This document shows, one piece after another, positions 18,435-28,000 of a DNA stretch of 64,000 bases (position 1 is the stretch's first letter; each line of letters starts with the position of its first letter). A model generated the notes under the pieces. That model had not been told where the DNA came from, did no database searches, and saw only the letters and a program-made list of their open reading frames with translations. Origin of the DNA: Oceanicola sp. (GTDB lineage Bacteria; Pseudomonadota; Alphaproteobacteria; Rhodobacterales; Rhodobacteraceae); NCBI GenBank assembly GCA_022447275.1, contig JAKVBK010000001.1, positions 62,001 to 126,000 on the forward strand, read 5' to 3'. A program made the translations under genes and the position numbers.

Positions 18435-19636
18435 AGCACGCTCCTTCCCGGCCCCATGGCCGGAATGTTGAGATGGGCCGCCACCGTGGCTGCCACGTCT
18501 GCAAACCCCATATGCCCCAAAGCGCGCGGAGAAAAGCCCGGACCCGTGGCCAGCACCGGAACCCGTTCCCGCGTATGGTCCGTGCCCGTCCAGGTGGGAT
18601 CATTGCCGTGATCCGCCGTCAGGATCATCAGGTCACCGGGCTGCAGCGCTGCAAGCACCGGCGCGATCCCCGCGTCAAACCACTCCAACGCGCGGGCATA
18701 GCCTGACACATCCCGGCGGTGCCCATAGAGGCTGTCAAACTCGACGAAATTGGCGAAGGTCAGGCTGCCGTCGGGCTGTTCCGCCACGGCCGCTGCTAAA
18801 TGCTCCATCAGGTGGGCATCGGCGCCTTTGACGCGCGTCCCCACTCCTTGCTGCGCAAAGATATCCGCGATCTTACCGATGGTGTGGGTGGTGCCGCCTG
18901 CCGCCTGCACCCAATCCATCAATGTGGGCGCGGGGGGCACAATGGCATAGTCGCGTCGGTTGGTCGTCCGGGTAAAGCCTTGGGTGGCATCCCCGACAAA
19001 GGGCCGGGCAATCACGCGCCCGACACGCATCTCATGGAGCAGAGGGGCAACCGCTTCGCACAGGTCCAGCAGGCGTTGCAGCCCGAAAGTTTCTTCATGG
19101 GCAGCAATCTGAAACACGCTGTCGGCGGAGGTGTAGCAAATCGGATAGCCCGTTTGCATGTGGCGCGCGCCCTCCGCCTCGAGGATCACTGTGCCCGAGG
19201 CGTGGCGATTGCCAAGAATACCTTGCGTTCCGGCGGCGGCACATACGGCCGCCACGAGATCCTCCGGGAAGGCAGGCTCTGTGGCCGGGAAATAGTGCCA
19301 ATCCCAAGGGACGGGCAGCCCGGCCAGTTCCCAGTGGCCAGACGGGGTATCCTTGCCCTGCGACACTTCCGTGGCCGCCCCCCACATGCCCTGTGCAGCC
19401 TCCGGCCCGGCCCCAAAGCGCCAATCGCCATTGGCCAGCCCCAGCGCATGACGCAGCCCGAGCGCATCGAGCGTCGGTGTTTGCAGGGGCCCCTGTCGTC
19501 CGTCTGTGGCAAGCCCGTCTGCGCAGGCCTGCACAATATGGCCCAAAGTGTTTGATCCGCTGTCCCCGAAGGCCGCCGCGTCCGGTGCGCCCCCGATCCC
19601 AACCGAGTCCATCACCACCAGAAAAGCCCGGGCCAT
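18431..19636 (-). CDS. deoB: Phosphopentomutase
   Basis: 401 residues of the alkaline phosphatase-like metalloenzyme superfamily. It interconverts (deoxy)ribose 1-phosphate and 5-phosphate, moving the sugar released by DeoA into central metabolism. Metal-site motifs: VVMDSVGIGGAPDA at the N-terminus with DSGSNTLGH, FVEFDSLYGHRRD in the cap region, and LTADHGNDPTWTGTDHTRE near the C-terminus. It shares one base with the deoA stop and overlaps add by 4 bases. The family is unmistakable. Confidence 0.98.
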   Translation of the reverse strand: MARAFLVVMDSVGIGGAPDAAAFGDSGSNTLGHIVQACADGLATDGRQGPLQTPTLDALGLRHALGLANGDWRFGAGPEAAQGMWGAATEVSQGKDTPSGHWELAGLPVPWDWHYFPATEPAFPEDLVAAVCAAAGTQGILGNRHASGTVILEAEGARHMQTGYPICYTSADSVFQIAAHEETFGLQRLLDLCEAVAPLLHEMRVGRVIARPFVGDATQGFTRTTNRRDYAIVPPAPTLMDWVQAAGGTTHTIGKIADIFAQQGVGTRVKGADAHLMEHLAAAVAEQPDGSLTFANFVEFDSLYGHRRDVSGYARALEWFDAGIAPVLAALQPGDLMILTADHGNDPTWTGTDHTRERVPVLATGPGFSPRALGHMGFADVAATVAAHLNIPAMGPGRSVL

Positions 19637-20967
19637 TATGCATCCCCCGCGATCTGGGCCAGAATGAGATCGGGCGGATCAAGGGGCAGCGGCCCCACGG
19701 AATAGGCCGCAACAAGCGCATCCTCCGCCCGGTCGGCCTCTGCTTGGCTGGCTGCATGGATCATCGCGATGGGCCTGTCCTGCCCGACCTCTTCACCGAT
19801 CCCGGCCAATTGGCTGAGGCCAACGCCGGGGTTGATCCTGTCGCTGCCACGCAGGCGCCCACCGCCGAGATGCACGACGATCTCGCCAAGCGCTCGGGTA
19901 TCAACCTGCGAAATGAAGCCCTTCTGCTCCGGGAAAACCAAACGCTGCACAGAGGCGCCGGGCAGCCGGTCCCGCCAGCGTTCGATGAAATCGGTCGGCC
20001 CGCCCATGGCGGCCACCATCTCGCCGAATTTCTCTGCTGCACGGCCGGAACTCAGCGCCTTTGAAATCTCCTCGCCGCCCTGTTCACGCGTGACGGTCAT
20101 GCCGCTGTCAAAGAGCAAGGCGCCCCCCAATTGCACGGTCAGTTCCCACAGCGCATGGGTAACGCCGGTCATGGTCAGCGTTTCCATGACCTCGATCACT
20201 TCCAGGGCATTGCCCGCCGCTGTCACCAAGGGCTGGGACATATCTGTGAGCAGCGCTGTTGTTGGGCAGCCCGCGCCGTTGGCGGTTTGCACCAAGGCCC
20301 GCGCCAAGGCCTCGGCAGACGCGCGGTCGGGCATGATTGCACCAGAGCCAACCTTCACGTCGAGCACCAGCGCTTCGGGCGCTTCAGCCAGTTTCTTGGA
20401 CAGGATCGACGCCGTGATCAGGTCAATGCTGTCCACGGTGCCCGTGACATCGCGCACGCCGTAGAGCAGCTTGTCCGCAGGGGCGAGATCATCAGAAGCC
20501 GAGACGATGGCGCATCCAACTTGGGCCGTGATCTGCTGCATCCGCTCGAGCGATACTTCGGATCGGTAGCCCGGGATTGCCTCAAGCTTGTCGAGCGTGC
20601 CGCCCGTATGGCCCAGCCCGCGGCCAGAGATCATCGGGACATAGGCGCCGCAGGCGGCCAGAGCCGGCGCCAAGGCCAGCGACACGCAATCGCCCACACC
20701 GCCGGTGGAATGTTTGTCGAGCACGGGGCCGGGCACATCCCATTGCAACGTCTTGCCACTGTCGCGCATGGCACATGTCAGCGCGACGCGCCCAGCGCTG
20801 TCGAGGGGCGCGCGGCAGATCCCCATGGCAAAGGCGCCGGCCTGAGCATCGCTGATCTCGCCACGCCCAAGGGCCTGCGCAAACCAGTTCAGGGCCTCCG
20901 GGCCAAGCTGCGTGCCAGCCCGCAATTGCGACAGGATTGCGCGGGCATCTAAAGCTGTCCCGGCCAC
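19636..20967 (-). CDS. deoA: Thymidine phosphorylase
   Basis: 443 residues. It cleaves thymidine (and deoxyuridine) with phosphate to the base and deoxyribose 1-phosphate. The phosphate-binding glycine-rich DKHSTGGVGDCVSLAL is present near residue 84, with the dimer/substrate segment SGRGLGHTGGTLDKLEAIPG near 115 and KVGSGAIM near 200. The gene lies between cdd (3-base gap) and deoB (1-base overlap), as expected for a nucleoside degradation operon. Confidence 0.97.
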   Translation of the reverse strand: MAGTALDARAILSQLRAGTQLGPEALNWFAQALGRGEISDAQAGAFAMGICRAPLDSAGRVALTCAMRDSGKTLQWDVPGPVLDKHSTGGVGDCVSLALAPALAACGAYVPMISGRGLGHTGGTLDKLEAIPGYRSEVSLERMQQITAQVGCAIVSASDDLAPADKLLYGVRDVTGTVDSIDLITASILSKKLAEAPEALVLDVKVGSGAIMPDRASAEALARALVQTANGAGCPTTALLTDMSQPLVTAAGNALEVIEVMETLTMTGVTHALWELTVQLGGALLFDSGMTVTREQGGEEISKALSSGRAAEKFGEMVAAMGGPTDFIERWRDRLPGASVQRLVFPEQKGFISQVDTRALGEIVVHLGGGRLRGSDRINPGVGLSQLAGIGEEVGQDRPIAMIHAASQAEADRAEDALVAAYSVGPLPLDPPDLILAQIAGDA

Positions 20968-20970
20968 CGC

Positions 20971-21390
20971 TCAGGCCTTATCCATATGGGCGGCCCCAAA
21001 GGCGCCGGGCAACAGATCACCCACCGTCGTGTGCAGGGTTTCCCCGGACACAGTCGCCAGCGTGACGGGCGTTTCCGGGTCTGCAAACTCAGCCAGTTTC
21101 TGGCGGCACCCACCACAGGGCGGCACGGGGCTTGGGCTGTCCGCGATCACGGCGACTTCGGCAATCCGGCGCGCACCGGCAGCGGCCATGGCCGCAATGG
21201 CCCCGGCTTCGGCACAGGTGCCTTCGGGGTAGGCCACGTTTTCCACGTTGCAGCCAACAAAGACGTGCCCTTCCTGCGTGCGCAGGGCTGCACCCACCTG
21301 AAAGTTCGAGTAGGGCGCATAAGCGCGGGTGCGCACGTCGCGGGCCTCATCGAGAAGGTGCTGGGTGGGGGGCGGCAAAGTGCGTGTCAT
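20971..21390 (-). CDS. cdd: Cytidine deaminase
   Basis: 139 residues, the short tetrameric zinc form. It deaminates cytidine and deoxycytidine to uridine and deoxyuridine. The zinc site TCAEAGAIAAM (Cys and catalytic Glu) and PPCGGCRQ (two Cys) are intact, and the substrate segment FVGCNVENVAYPEG is present. It is the first gene of the leftward cdd-deoA-deoB-add-upp operon, so the operon promoter should lie in 21391-21510. Confidence 0.97.
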   Translation of the reverse strand: MTRTLPPPTQHLLDEARDVRTRAYAPYSNFQVGAALRTQEGHVFVGCNVENVAYPEGTCAEAGAIAAMAAAGARRIAEVAVIADSPSPVPPCGGCRQKLAEFADPETPVTLATVSGETLHTTVGDLLPGAFGAAHMDKA

Positions 21391-21510
21391 GGTGCTTTTA
21401 TTCCCAAGTTAAGGCACAGTGTGCGGCGCTGGCCCGTCTGGCGCAAGAGCCGAGCAAGGCCAAATGCGCTGCGTCTGAAAGCGCGGTCATCTGGCACTCT
21501 GGCCCCGGCG

Positions 21511-23022
21511 TCAACCCTGGTGCTGCCGGGTCCATTGATCAATGAGCGCGAGGTGCAGATTGCGCGCCTTGCGCACCCAGGTGCGGTTGCCTTCGGGGCG
21601 TTCCCGCTCGGACCGGCTGAGGGCCCGGCGCTTGTCCATGTCGGCGCAGAATATGGCGAAGGCAAGGTTGCGGTTGCCGGGCACTTCGACAAAGCCCGCA
21701 AGCGTCGAGACAAAGTTCAGCGTGCCTGTCTTGGCGCGGATCTGTGCCGGGTAATTTTCCTGCACCTTGCCATTCTTGTCCCGCATCGGAATTTCCTTCA
21801 GCAGGGGCTGCAAGGCGGCACCGGGCGAAAGCTGCACGAGGCTGCGCACCATCTCGCCGGCGCTGATACGCGACGCATCGCCAAGGCCGGAATGATCCAC
21901 AAACCGCGCTTTATGCGCCCCGGCGCGATCCTGCAGCCAATCCGCCATGCCCCGCCCCGACGCTTTGAGCGACCCGGGCTTGCCGCCCCGCCGCTGGGTC
22001 GCGGCAATGCCGACGCATTCCGCAGTCAGGTTGGTGGAATATTTGAGCATCCCGCGCAGGATGTCGCCGAGGGGTGCGCTGCCGTAGCTCACCAGTGTCT
22101 GGGCACCTTTGGGCAGACGCCCCGCGGGGGCGCCAATCTTGAGCGCGATGCCGTAGCTGCGTGCGATGGCTGCAAACGTTTCGGCCGCATAGGCTTGGGG
22201 TTTGCGCACCGGAAGCCACCGCGCCCCCCCTTTGCCCAGCGCATCCTGCGCGACCGACCACTGCTCCACCCCGCCGCGCTGCGCATAGGTGTAGATCGGC
22301 GCAGCCCGATCAGCGATCTGCATGCTGGCCATGTCAACGGCCGGGCGGAACTTCTCACCCCGGGCCTGCATGGTGACCTGATACTGGCCCGCATTGGCGC
22401 GTTTCCATTCGAAATGAACCCGGTTGAAATTCAGGTTTACCCCGCCCACCGCCGGGCTATAGCCAAGATGATCGGGCTGACCGGGGTCGATGGTGCGCAC
22501 GTTTGGCCAGCCGCTGTCATAGATGCGCAGCTTGCCCGTCACTTCAAAAATACCGGCGGCTTTGAGGTTGGCGGCCAATTCTCCTAGCGTGTCAGTATCC
22601 AGTGTGGGATCGCCGGCGCCGGCAAGGATCAAATCCCCCTTGATGCGCCCTCCTTCTACCGGGCCACCAGCAATCAGCCGCGTTGGGAAGCGGTAAGAAC
22701 TGCCGAGATGTTCAAGCCCGTAGAGCGCCGTGATCGCCTTTGCCGTCGAGGCAGGGGGCAACGACAAAACGGGATTATAGGCGTCTAGCACAGCGCCGGT
22801 GGCCGCGTCTGCCACCATGAACCCTGCTTTGCCGCTCAGGCCGGCGGCCTTGAGAAGGGCTGCGCCGTCTGTCTTTCTTGGGGGCAAGCTGGCCAGATCG
22901 CGGGGCCGCACCACAGGCCGCAAAGACACTTTGGGCGGGGCTGCCAGAGCGGCACTGGCCCCCGTTGCAAGAAGGCCAGACAGCAGCAGCCGCCGGCTGA
23001 TATCGGGTGCGCGTCGCGTCAT
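21511..23022 (-). CDS. dacB: D-alanyl-D-alanine carboxypeptidase/endopeptidase (PBP4)
   Basis: About 503 residues of the class C penicillin-binding protein family (peptidase S13). It trims peptidoglycan cross-links in the periplasm. The three active-site motifs are present: SxxK as STAK (S92-K95), SxN as STN in LKYSTNLTAECVG, and KTG in IRAKTGTLNFVS. The N-terminus (RRAPDISRRLLLSGLLATGASAA) looks like a signal peptide with a twin-arginine flavour (SRRLLLSG), so Tat export is possible. The frame is open far upstream to 23679, but that part is a shadow of the divergent EamA gene; the ATG at 23022 is the true start. Confidence 0.95.
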   Translation of the reverse strand: MTRRAPDISRRLLLSGLLATGASAALAAPPKVSLRPVVRPRDLASLPPRKTDGAALLKAAGLSGKAGFMVADAATGAVLDAYNPVLSLPPASTAKAITALYGLEHLGSSYRFPTRLIAGGPVEGGRIKGDLILAGAGDPTLDTDTLGELAANLKAAGIFEVTGKLRIYDSGWPNVRTIDPGQPDHLGYSPAVGGVNLNFNRVHFEWKRANAGQYQVTMQARGEKFRPAVDMASMQIADRAAPIYTYAQRGGVEQWSVAQDALGKGGARWLPVRKPQAYAAETFAAIARSYGIALKIGAPAGRLPKGAQTLVSYGSAPLGDILRGMLKYSTNLTAECVGIAATQRRGGKPGSLKASGRGMADWLQDRAGAHKARFVDHSGLGDASRISAGEMVRSLVQLSPGAALQPLLKEIPMRDKNGKVQENYPAQIRAKTGTLNFVSTLAGFVEVPGNRNLAFAIFCADMDKRRALSRSERERPEGNRTWVRKARNLHLALIDQWTRQHQG

Positions 23023-23121
23023 GTGGCGCAGAAAAGCAAAAGCCGCCGTCAACCACAAGCCACAGATACGTTCGGATAGAGGCCCCTTTCCGCGCTGCTC
23101 CATTGCCGCTAAGAGGCGCGA

Positions 23122-23979
23122 ATGGCTGATGCTTCCCGCCTGCGCCCTGCCCTGCTGCCGATGCTGGCGGCAATGTCGTTGATCCCGTTGGGGGATGCGG
23201 CGGGTAAGATGTTGATGCAGGATTACGGGGCCACACCGATGTTCGTCGGCATGTCGAGGTTTCAGCTTGGCGCAGTGATGGCCTTGCTTGTGGCCTGTGC
23301 CATGGGCCGTCCCCCCAGCCGCGCTGCGCTGATGCACAAGGGCCTGTGGCTGCGCGGCGTGCTGATTGGCGCGGCCGTTGCCACAATCGTATCCGCCCTG
23401 CGCACCGAGCCGATGGCAAATGTGTTCGGTGCATTTTTCGTGGCGCCGATCCTGTCGTTCTTCCTGTCGGCGCTGGTGTTGGGCGAACGGGCAACCCCTG
23501 CGCGGATCATCCTGTTGGCGATAGGCTTCTGCGGGGTGCTGTTGGTGGTGCGCCCTGGTTTCGGGATGACACCGGGGCTGGCGCTGGCGGCAATCGCAGG
23601 GGTGATTTACGGGGGCTATCTGACAGCCAGCCGATGGCTGCGCGATGCCGCGCCCCCCCTGGACATGCTGCTGGTGCAATTGATTGTCGCGGCGCTGGTG
23701 CTCACACCTTTTGGCATCTCGCAGATCCCCGCGCTAGACGTCGAGGGATGGGGCTGGATGTTCCTGTCCGCGACGGCCTCAATGCTGGCCAACCTGTTTC
23801 TGATACTGGCCTATGGGCGCGCCGGTGCCACGGCGCTTGCACCGTTCGTGTATTTCCAGCTGGTGGCCGCCACAGTGTTCGGGCTTGCGTTTTTTGGGAC
23901 GTATCCCGATGCGGTCACACTGTGCGGGCTGGTGCTCCTGCTCGCATCAGGCTTCGCAACCCTGTTGATCAAACGCTAG
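23122..23979 (+). CDS. DMT superfamily (EamA) metabolite transporter
   Basis: 285 residues, mostly hydrophobic, with about ten transmembrane helices arranged as two EamA repeats of five. The motif LRTEPMANVFGAFFVAPILSFFLSALVLGER at the end of repeat one is typical of the RhaT/EamA group; many are exporters of amino acids or other metabolites. The substrate cannot be read from sequence. A TAAGAGG ribosome site precedes the ATG at 23122. The gene diverges from dacB and converges on metK. Confidence 0.9.
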   Translation: MADASRLRPALLPMLAAMSLIPLGDAAGKMLMQDYGATPMFVGMSRFQLGAVMALLVACAMGRPPSRAALMHKGLWLRGVLIGAAVATIVSALRTEPMANVFGAFFVAPILSFFLSALVLGERATPARIILLAIGFCGVLLVVRPGFGMTPGLALAAIAGVIYGGYLTASRWLRDAAPPLDMLLVQLIVAALVLTPFGISQIPALDVEGWGWMFLSATASMLANLFLILAYGRAGATALAPFVYFQLVAATVFGLAFFGTYPDAVTLCGLVLLLASGFATLLIKR

Positions 23980-23997
23980 AGGGCCGCGCCAGAGGGC

Positions 23998-24019
23998 GCA
24001 CTGTGCAACAGCACAGTGC
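23998..24019. other. Perfect 9-bp hairpin between EamA gene and metK
   Basis: GCACTGTGC (23998-24006), loop AACA, GCACAGTGC (24011-24019). It lies 19 bases past the EamA stop and 86 bases past the metK stop, so it could be a bidirectional transcript end, but no T run follows on either side. The rest of 24020-24104 shows nothing clear. Confidence 0.5.
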
Positions 24020-24104
24020 TCGGCCCAACCGGGCAAGGGGATCTCTGATCCCTGCCGCCCGGGCGGGAGCGCGCCCTTTTCCGCACACTGCGCAGCCTGT
24101 CCCC

Positions 24105-25271
24105 TCAGAGCGCGGCTTTTAGAGCCCCAACAAGGTCTTCGCGTTCCCACGAAAAGCCGCCATCCGCATCGGGCGCGCGGCCGAAATGGCCATAGGCTGC
24201 GGTGCGCTGGTAGATCGGCTTGTTCAGGCCAAGGGTTTCACGAATGCCCCGGGGCGTGAGGTCCATCACCGCTGAAACGGCCTTCTCAATCTCGGCATCG
24301 GGCACCACACCGGTGCCATAGCTGTCCACATAGATCGACAACGGCTTAGACACGCCGATTGCATAGGAAATCTGGATCGTACAGCGGCTGGCCAGGCCCG
24401 CCGCCACCACGTTCTTGGCAAGGTAGCGCGCCGCATATGCTGCAGAGCGGTCCACCTTGGTGGGATCCTTGCCCGAAAACGCCCCACCACCGTGGGGGGC
24501 TGCGCCGCCATAGGTGTCCACGATGATCTTGCGGCCGGTCAGCCCGGCATCGCCATCAGGGCCGCCAATCACGAACGTGCCCGTCGGGTTCACCCACCAC
24601 TCGGTGTTGTCAGACAGCCAAGCCGCCGGCAGCACATCCCGGATATAGGGCTCCACGATGGCCCGGATATCGTCAGAGGTCTGGCTGGCGTCATGGTGCT
24701 GCGTGGACAGCACAATCGATGTCACCTCGACGGGCTTTCCATCTTCGTAGCGCAGGGACAGCTGACTTTTGGCATCCGGGCCAAGGCTTGGCTCTGCGCC
24801 AGATTTCCGCGCATCAGCGAGCTGCTTGAGGATCTTATGCGCATAGAGGATCGGGGCTGGCATGCGTTCCGGCGTTTCATCGGTGGCGTAGCCGAACATG
24901 ATGCCCTGATCGCCGGCCCCATCCCGGTCAACGCCCTGGGCGATATGGGCCGATTGAGGGTGTAGAAGATTTTGCACTGCGCAGGTTTTCCAGTGAAAGG
25001 CATCCTGCTCATAGCCAATATCTTTGATGCAATCGCGCGCAATGCCATCGATCCGTTCCAGATACTCGGCCAGCTTATTCTTGTCGCTCAGACCCACTTC
25101 GCCGCCAATAACCACAGTGTTCGTCGTCGCGAAGGTTTCGGCGGCCACACGGGCTTCCGCTTCCTCGGCCAGAAAGGCGTCCAGAACAGCGTCAGAAATT
25201 CTGTCGCATACCTTGTCAGGATGCCCTTCGGAGACGGACTCCGAGGTAAAGATGTAGCTCTTGCGGGTCAT
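24105..25271 (-). CDS. metK: S-adenosylmethionine synthetase
   Basis: 388 residues, the standard length. It makes S-adenosylmethionine from methionine and ATP. Diagnostic motifs: [12 protein letters not shown] at the N-terminus, [12 protein letters not shown] (adenine/methionine binding) near residue 120, and the phosphate loop [19 protein letters not shown] near 265. The frame is open to 25301 but the ATG at 25271 is correct: it starts the family sequence [12 protein letters not shown] and has the GGAGCA Shine-Dalgarno 7 bases upstream, which is itself part of a SAM/SAH riboswitch. That arrangement gives feedback control of translation by the product. Confidence 0.98.
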   Translation of the reverse strand: MTRKSYIFTSESVSEGHPDKVCDRISDAVLDAFLAEEAEARVAAETFATTNTVVIGGEVGLSDKNKLAEYLERIDGIARDCIKDIGYEQDAFHWKTCAVQNLLHPQSAHIAQGVDRDGAGDQGIMFGYATDETPERMPAPILYAHKILKQLADARKSGAEPSLGPDAKSQLSLRYEDGKPVEVTSIVLSTQHHDASQTSDDIRAIVEPYIRDVLPAAWLSDNTEWWVNPTGTFVIGGPDGDAGLTGRKIIVDTYGGAAPHGGGAFSGKDPTKVDRSAAYAARYLAKNVVAAGLASRCTIQISYAIGVSKPLSIYVDSYGTGVVPDAEIEKAVSAVMDLTPRGIRETLGLNKPIYQRTAAYGHFGRAPDADGGFSWEREDLVGALKAAL

Positions 25272-25277
25272 GAGAGA

Positions 25278-25320
25278 TGCTCCATTAAGGGTCAACCGCA
25301 CGCCAGGAAGCCGTTGTGCG
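25278..25320 (-). promoter_or_regulatory. SAM/SAH riboswitch upstream of metK
   Basis: Read on the minus strand, the metK leader has CGCAC (25320-25316) pairing with GTGCG (25301-25297). The loop between them reads AACGGCTTCCTGGC, which matches the conserved core of the SAM/SAH riboswitch as I remember it. The CTTCC of the loop (25310-25306) can pair with the GGAG of the downstream GGAGCA (25283-25278) to form the pseudoknot that hides the Shine-Dalgarno. The class is known from Rhodobacterales upstream of metK, so position, sequence and taxon agree. Ligand binding has not been shown for this copy. Confidence 0.92.
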
Positions 25321-25370
25321 GGAAAAGTGTAAGGGTGCGCTTACGCTGGGCATTGAAAGGCGTCAACCCT

Positions 25371-26945
25371 TCAAGAGGGGTCGCGCAAAAAGGTTAAAGT
25401 TCCCACAACGCACAGAACCCAGATCACCCCCACAGGCAACCCACCCCAACGGTCATAGGGGGTGCGTTCCAGTGCGGCAGGGAGTGGCGCGTCGAGATGG
25501 CCTGCACCCCCCATGGGCAAGCTGCTGATGACCTGTCCGGTCGCATCGATCACTGCTGAGACGCCCGTGTTGGCGGCGCGCAGAACAGGCAGGCCCTGCT
25601 CGATGGCGCGCAATTGTGCCTGAGCGAGATGCTGCTGCGGCCCCATCCACCGTCCAAACCAGGCGTCATTGGTTATTTGCAGGATGAACCGCGCCCGTTC
25701 CGGGGCCGCGCGCAGCTCAGGGCCAAAAACGGCCTCGTAACAGATCAGCGGCAGGCCCAGCCCCAGCTCAGGGCCAAAATCGAGCACCCGCGGCCCCGGC
25801 CCTGCACCATAGCCCCCCGCAGCCTCTGCCAGACCGTAAAGCCCCATTGCATTGAGCGCGGATGCGAAAGGAATGTATTCGCCAAACGGAACAAGATGAT
25901 GCTTGTCGTAAACGGCCTGGATATCCCCGTCAGGGCCTACAAGCACAAGGCTGTTGCGGGCCAGCCCGTCTTCGTCGGAGCGCCGCAGGATACCGGCGGC
26001 AACCGGCGCCTGCGCTGCCTGGGCAATTTCCTGCAAGGTTGCATCGGCTCTAGAAAGCGGGATCGGTACCGACGTCTCAGGCCAGACAACGAGGGCAGGC
26101 TGTGCCCCGGTTGGCGGCGCAGACGAGAGGGCCAGCCCACGTTGATAGAACGTGCGGATGTGATCCCTGTCCCATTTTTGATGCTGGGGTGCATTGGGCT
26201 GGATCAAGCGCACCACGGGGGCGTCTGCCTGTGCATCAGATGCCAAAAGGCCAACCCGCACCATGCCCCAAGCTGCAGGGATCGCCAGCAGGGCAGCTCC
26301 GAGCATCGCTCCCAGCAGGGCCCGCTGCGCGCCCAATGCCGCAGGCAAAGCCGCCGCAAGGCAGGTGATCAATGTCAGCCCGCCAGCCCCGGTCAGCGCC
26401 GCCAATTGTGCCTGTGGCGCACCAATCCAGATGTGTCCGATGCTGGCCCAGGGAAAGCCGGTAAACAGATGCGCGCGCGCCGCCTCCGCCGCAACAAGGC
26501 CCAGAGCAACCAGAACCGGCCGTCCGGCCCCACTGGAGCGGCGCCCGAGCCATCCCGCACAGCCACAAGCCAGCCCCCAAAAAAGGGCCAACCCGGCTGC
26601 CAACCCGACAAGGGCAAAGGGCGCCATCCAGCCATGGCGCGCCGCATCAACAAAGAACGGCTCCACAATCCACGGCAGACAGGCCGCGAAATAAACCGTT
26701 CCCAAAAGCCACCCCCGCCATGCCATGGCACGCGGCGCACCGGCAGAACTGATCAGCCAAATCCCGGCTGCCAAGCCCACAACGGCAAGCCATGGCAGCG
26801 AGAGCGGCGCCTGCCCTGTTGCCAGCAGCAGCCCCGCAGCCCCCGTCCAAAGGGCAGGCCATCGCAGTCCCCGTTGCAAAGGACTATTCTGCGGCGTCGA
26901 CACGGGAGGTGGGCGGCGTTGCGGGAGAGGGCGCACCGGAGGCAT
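25371..26945 (-). CDS. lnt: Apolipoprotein N-acyltransferase
   Basis: About 510-524 residues. The N-terminal half has some seven hydrophobic membrane segments; the C-terminal half is a periplasmic nitrilase-fold domain with the catalytic triad: Glu in VVWPETSVPIP, Lys in YDKHHLVPFGEYIPF, and Cys in LPLICYEAVF. It adds the third acyl chain to lipoproteins in the inner membrane. The ATG at 26945 overlaps the corC 3' end by 62 bases; a GTG at 26903 would cut the overlap to about 20 and still keep the first membrane helix, so the start is unsure. It follows corC, as in many proteobacteria, and lies 100 bases before metK on the same strand. Confidence 0.93.
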   Translation of the reverse strand: MPPVRPLPQRRPPPVSTPQNSPLQRGLRWPALWTGAAGLLLATGQAPLSLPWLAVVGLAAGIWLISSAGAPRAMAWRGWLLGTVYFAACLPWIVEPFFVDAARHGWMAPFALVGLAAGLALFWGLACGCAGWLGRRSSGAGRPVLVALGLVAAEAARAHLFTGFPWASIGHIWIGAPQAQLAALTGAGGLTLITCLAAALPAALGAQRALLGAMLGAALLAIPAAWGMVRVGLLASDAQADAPVVRLIQPNAPQHQKWDRDHIRTFYQRGLALSSAPPTGAQPALVVWPETSVPIPLSRADATLQEIAQAAQAPVAAGILRRSDEDGLARNSLVLVGPDGDIQAVYDKHHLVPFGEYIPFASALNAMGLYGLAEAAGGYGAGPGPRVLDFGPELGLGLPLICYEAVFGPELRAAPERARFILQITNDAWFGRWMGPQQHLAQAQLRAIEQGLPVLRAANTGVSAVIDATGQVISSLPMGGAGHLDAPLPAALERTPYDRWGGLPVGVIWVLCVVGTLTFLRDPS

Positions 26946-27942
26946 CGCGGGTCACATCCCGGCCCTCTGCGCGCGCGCGCCCGGCGCTGCGCCGCGCCGC
27001 CTCACTGACAGACGCTGCCGCCGACGTGGGCGTGATCGTGGTGCCGCGGCCTGCGGGCGCGCTGACACCAGACTGGCGCACCCGAAGGCGCTTGATCCGG
27101 CGGGCGTCAGCGTCAATCACCTCGAAATCAATGCCGGCAGGATGGCGTATGATCTCGCCCCGGGCCGGAACGCGTCCGGTCAACATGAAGACAAGGCCGC
27201 CCAGCGTCTCGATGTCTTCCTGGTCTTCGGCATCGGCCAGATGCATGCCCAGCGCGGCTTCGAACTCGTCAAGCGGCGTCCGTGCCGCGGCCGCCCAACA
27301 GCCCGGGCTTTCCTCGCGGAAGAGGGCCGCTTCATTCTGGTCGTGCTCATCTTCGATCTCGCCGAGCACCTGCTCGATCAGGTCTTCGATCGTGACCAGA
27401 CCGTCCACGCCACCGTATTCATCGATCACAAGCGCCATGTGCATGCGCGCGGATTGCATCTTGCCCAACAGAATACCGATCGGCATCGAGGGCGGCGCGA
27501 AGATCAGCGGGCGCAGCAACGCATTCAGATCCGGCGCGGCATCGCTCTCGCCAAAGCCGAACTGCAGCGCGATATCCTTGAGATGCACCAGCCCGAGCGG
27601 ATGATCGAGGGTACCATCAAACACCGGCAACCGGGTAAAGCCGCTCTCCCGGAACACGTCGATCAGATCGTCGCGGGCAATGTCGATGGGAACGGCAATG
27701 ATCTCGGCCTTGGGGACGGCCACATCTTCGACCCGCATGGACCGAAGGTTCGCCAGTCCGGCCCGGAAACCGCTGGGTGGGGTCCGCGCCTCCGGCGCGT
27801 GCACCGGGGTGCCGCGCGAAAAGCGGGATGCAAGGCGGCCCATAAGGCTCTTGCGGGGAGGCGCCGTGGGGGCACCTGTCTGAGAGTTTTCCTCCTGCGC
27901 GCTGTGCGCTGCGCTAGAAGAGCCGTCGGATGACGTTCCCAT
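26884..27942 (-). CDS. corC: CorC/HlyC-type CBS-domain protein
   Basis: About 352 residues. A poorly conserved, charged N-terminus (about 80 residues) is followed by two CBS domains (about 90-215; VPKAEIIAVPIDIARDDLIDVF and a second with MHMALVIDEYGGVDGLVTIEDLIEQVLGEI) and a C-terminal CorC/HlyC transporter-associated domain. There is no DUF21 membrane domain, so it is the soluble CorC type linked to Mg/Co efflux or resistance; the hemolysin label for the family is historical. The ATG at 27942 is preferred over the open frame to 28098 because AAGGA precedes it. It sits in phoH-ybeY-corC-lnt. Confidence 0.9.
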   Translation of the reverse strand: MGTSSDGSSSAAHSAQEENSQTGAPTAPPRKSLMGRLASRFSRGTPVHAPEARTPPSGFRAGLANLRSMRVEDVAVPKAEIIAVPIDIARDDLIDVFRESGFTRLPVFDGTLDHPLGLVHLKDIALQFGFGESDAAPDLNALLRPLIFAPPSMPIGILLGKMQSARMHMALVIDEYGGVDGLVTIEDLIEQVLGEIEDEHDQNEAALFREESPGCWAAAARTPLDEFEAALGMHLADAEDQEDIETLGGLVFMLTGRVPARGEIIRHPAGIDFEVIDADARRIKRLRVRQSGVSAPAGRGTTITPTSAAASVSEAARRSAGRARAEGRDVTRDASGAPSPATPPTSRVDAAE

Positions 27943-28000
27943 TTGTCCTTTCCAATGTGGGGCCGGGACAGTCCCGGCACGCCCGGAATCTCCGGTCTCT

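Noticed and set aside
21511-23679. Extended 722-codon frame for dacB
   Set aside because: The extra N-terminal part overlaps the divergent EamA gene and lacks a signal peptide; the start at 23022 gives a proper one.
25361-25366. Promoter -35 box TTGACG for metK (minus strand)
   Set aside because: A good -35 is present, but no acceptable -10 lies at 16-18 bases; too weak to report as a feature.
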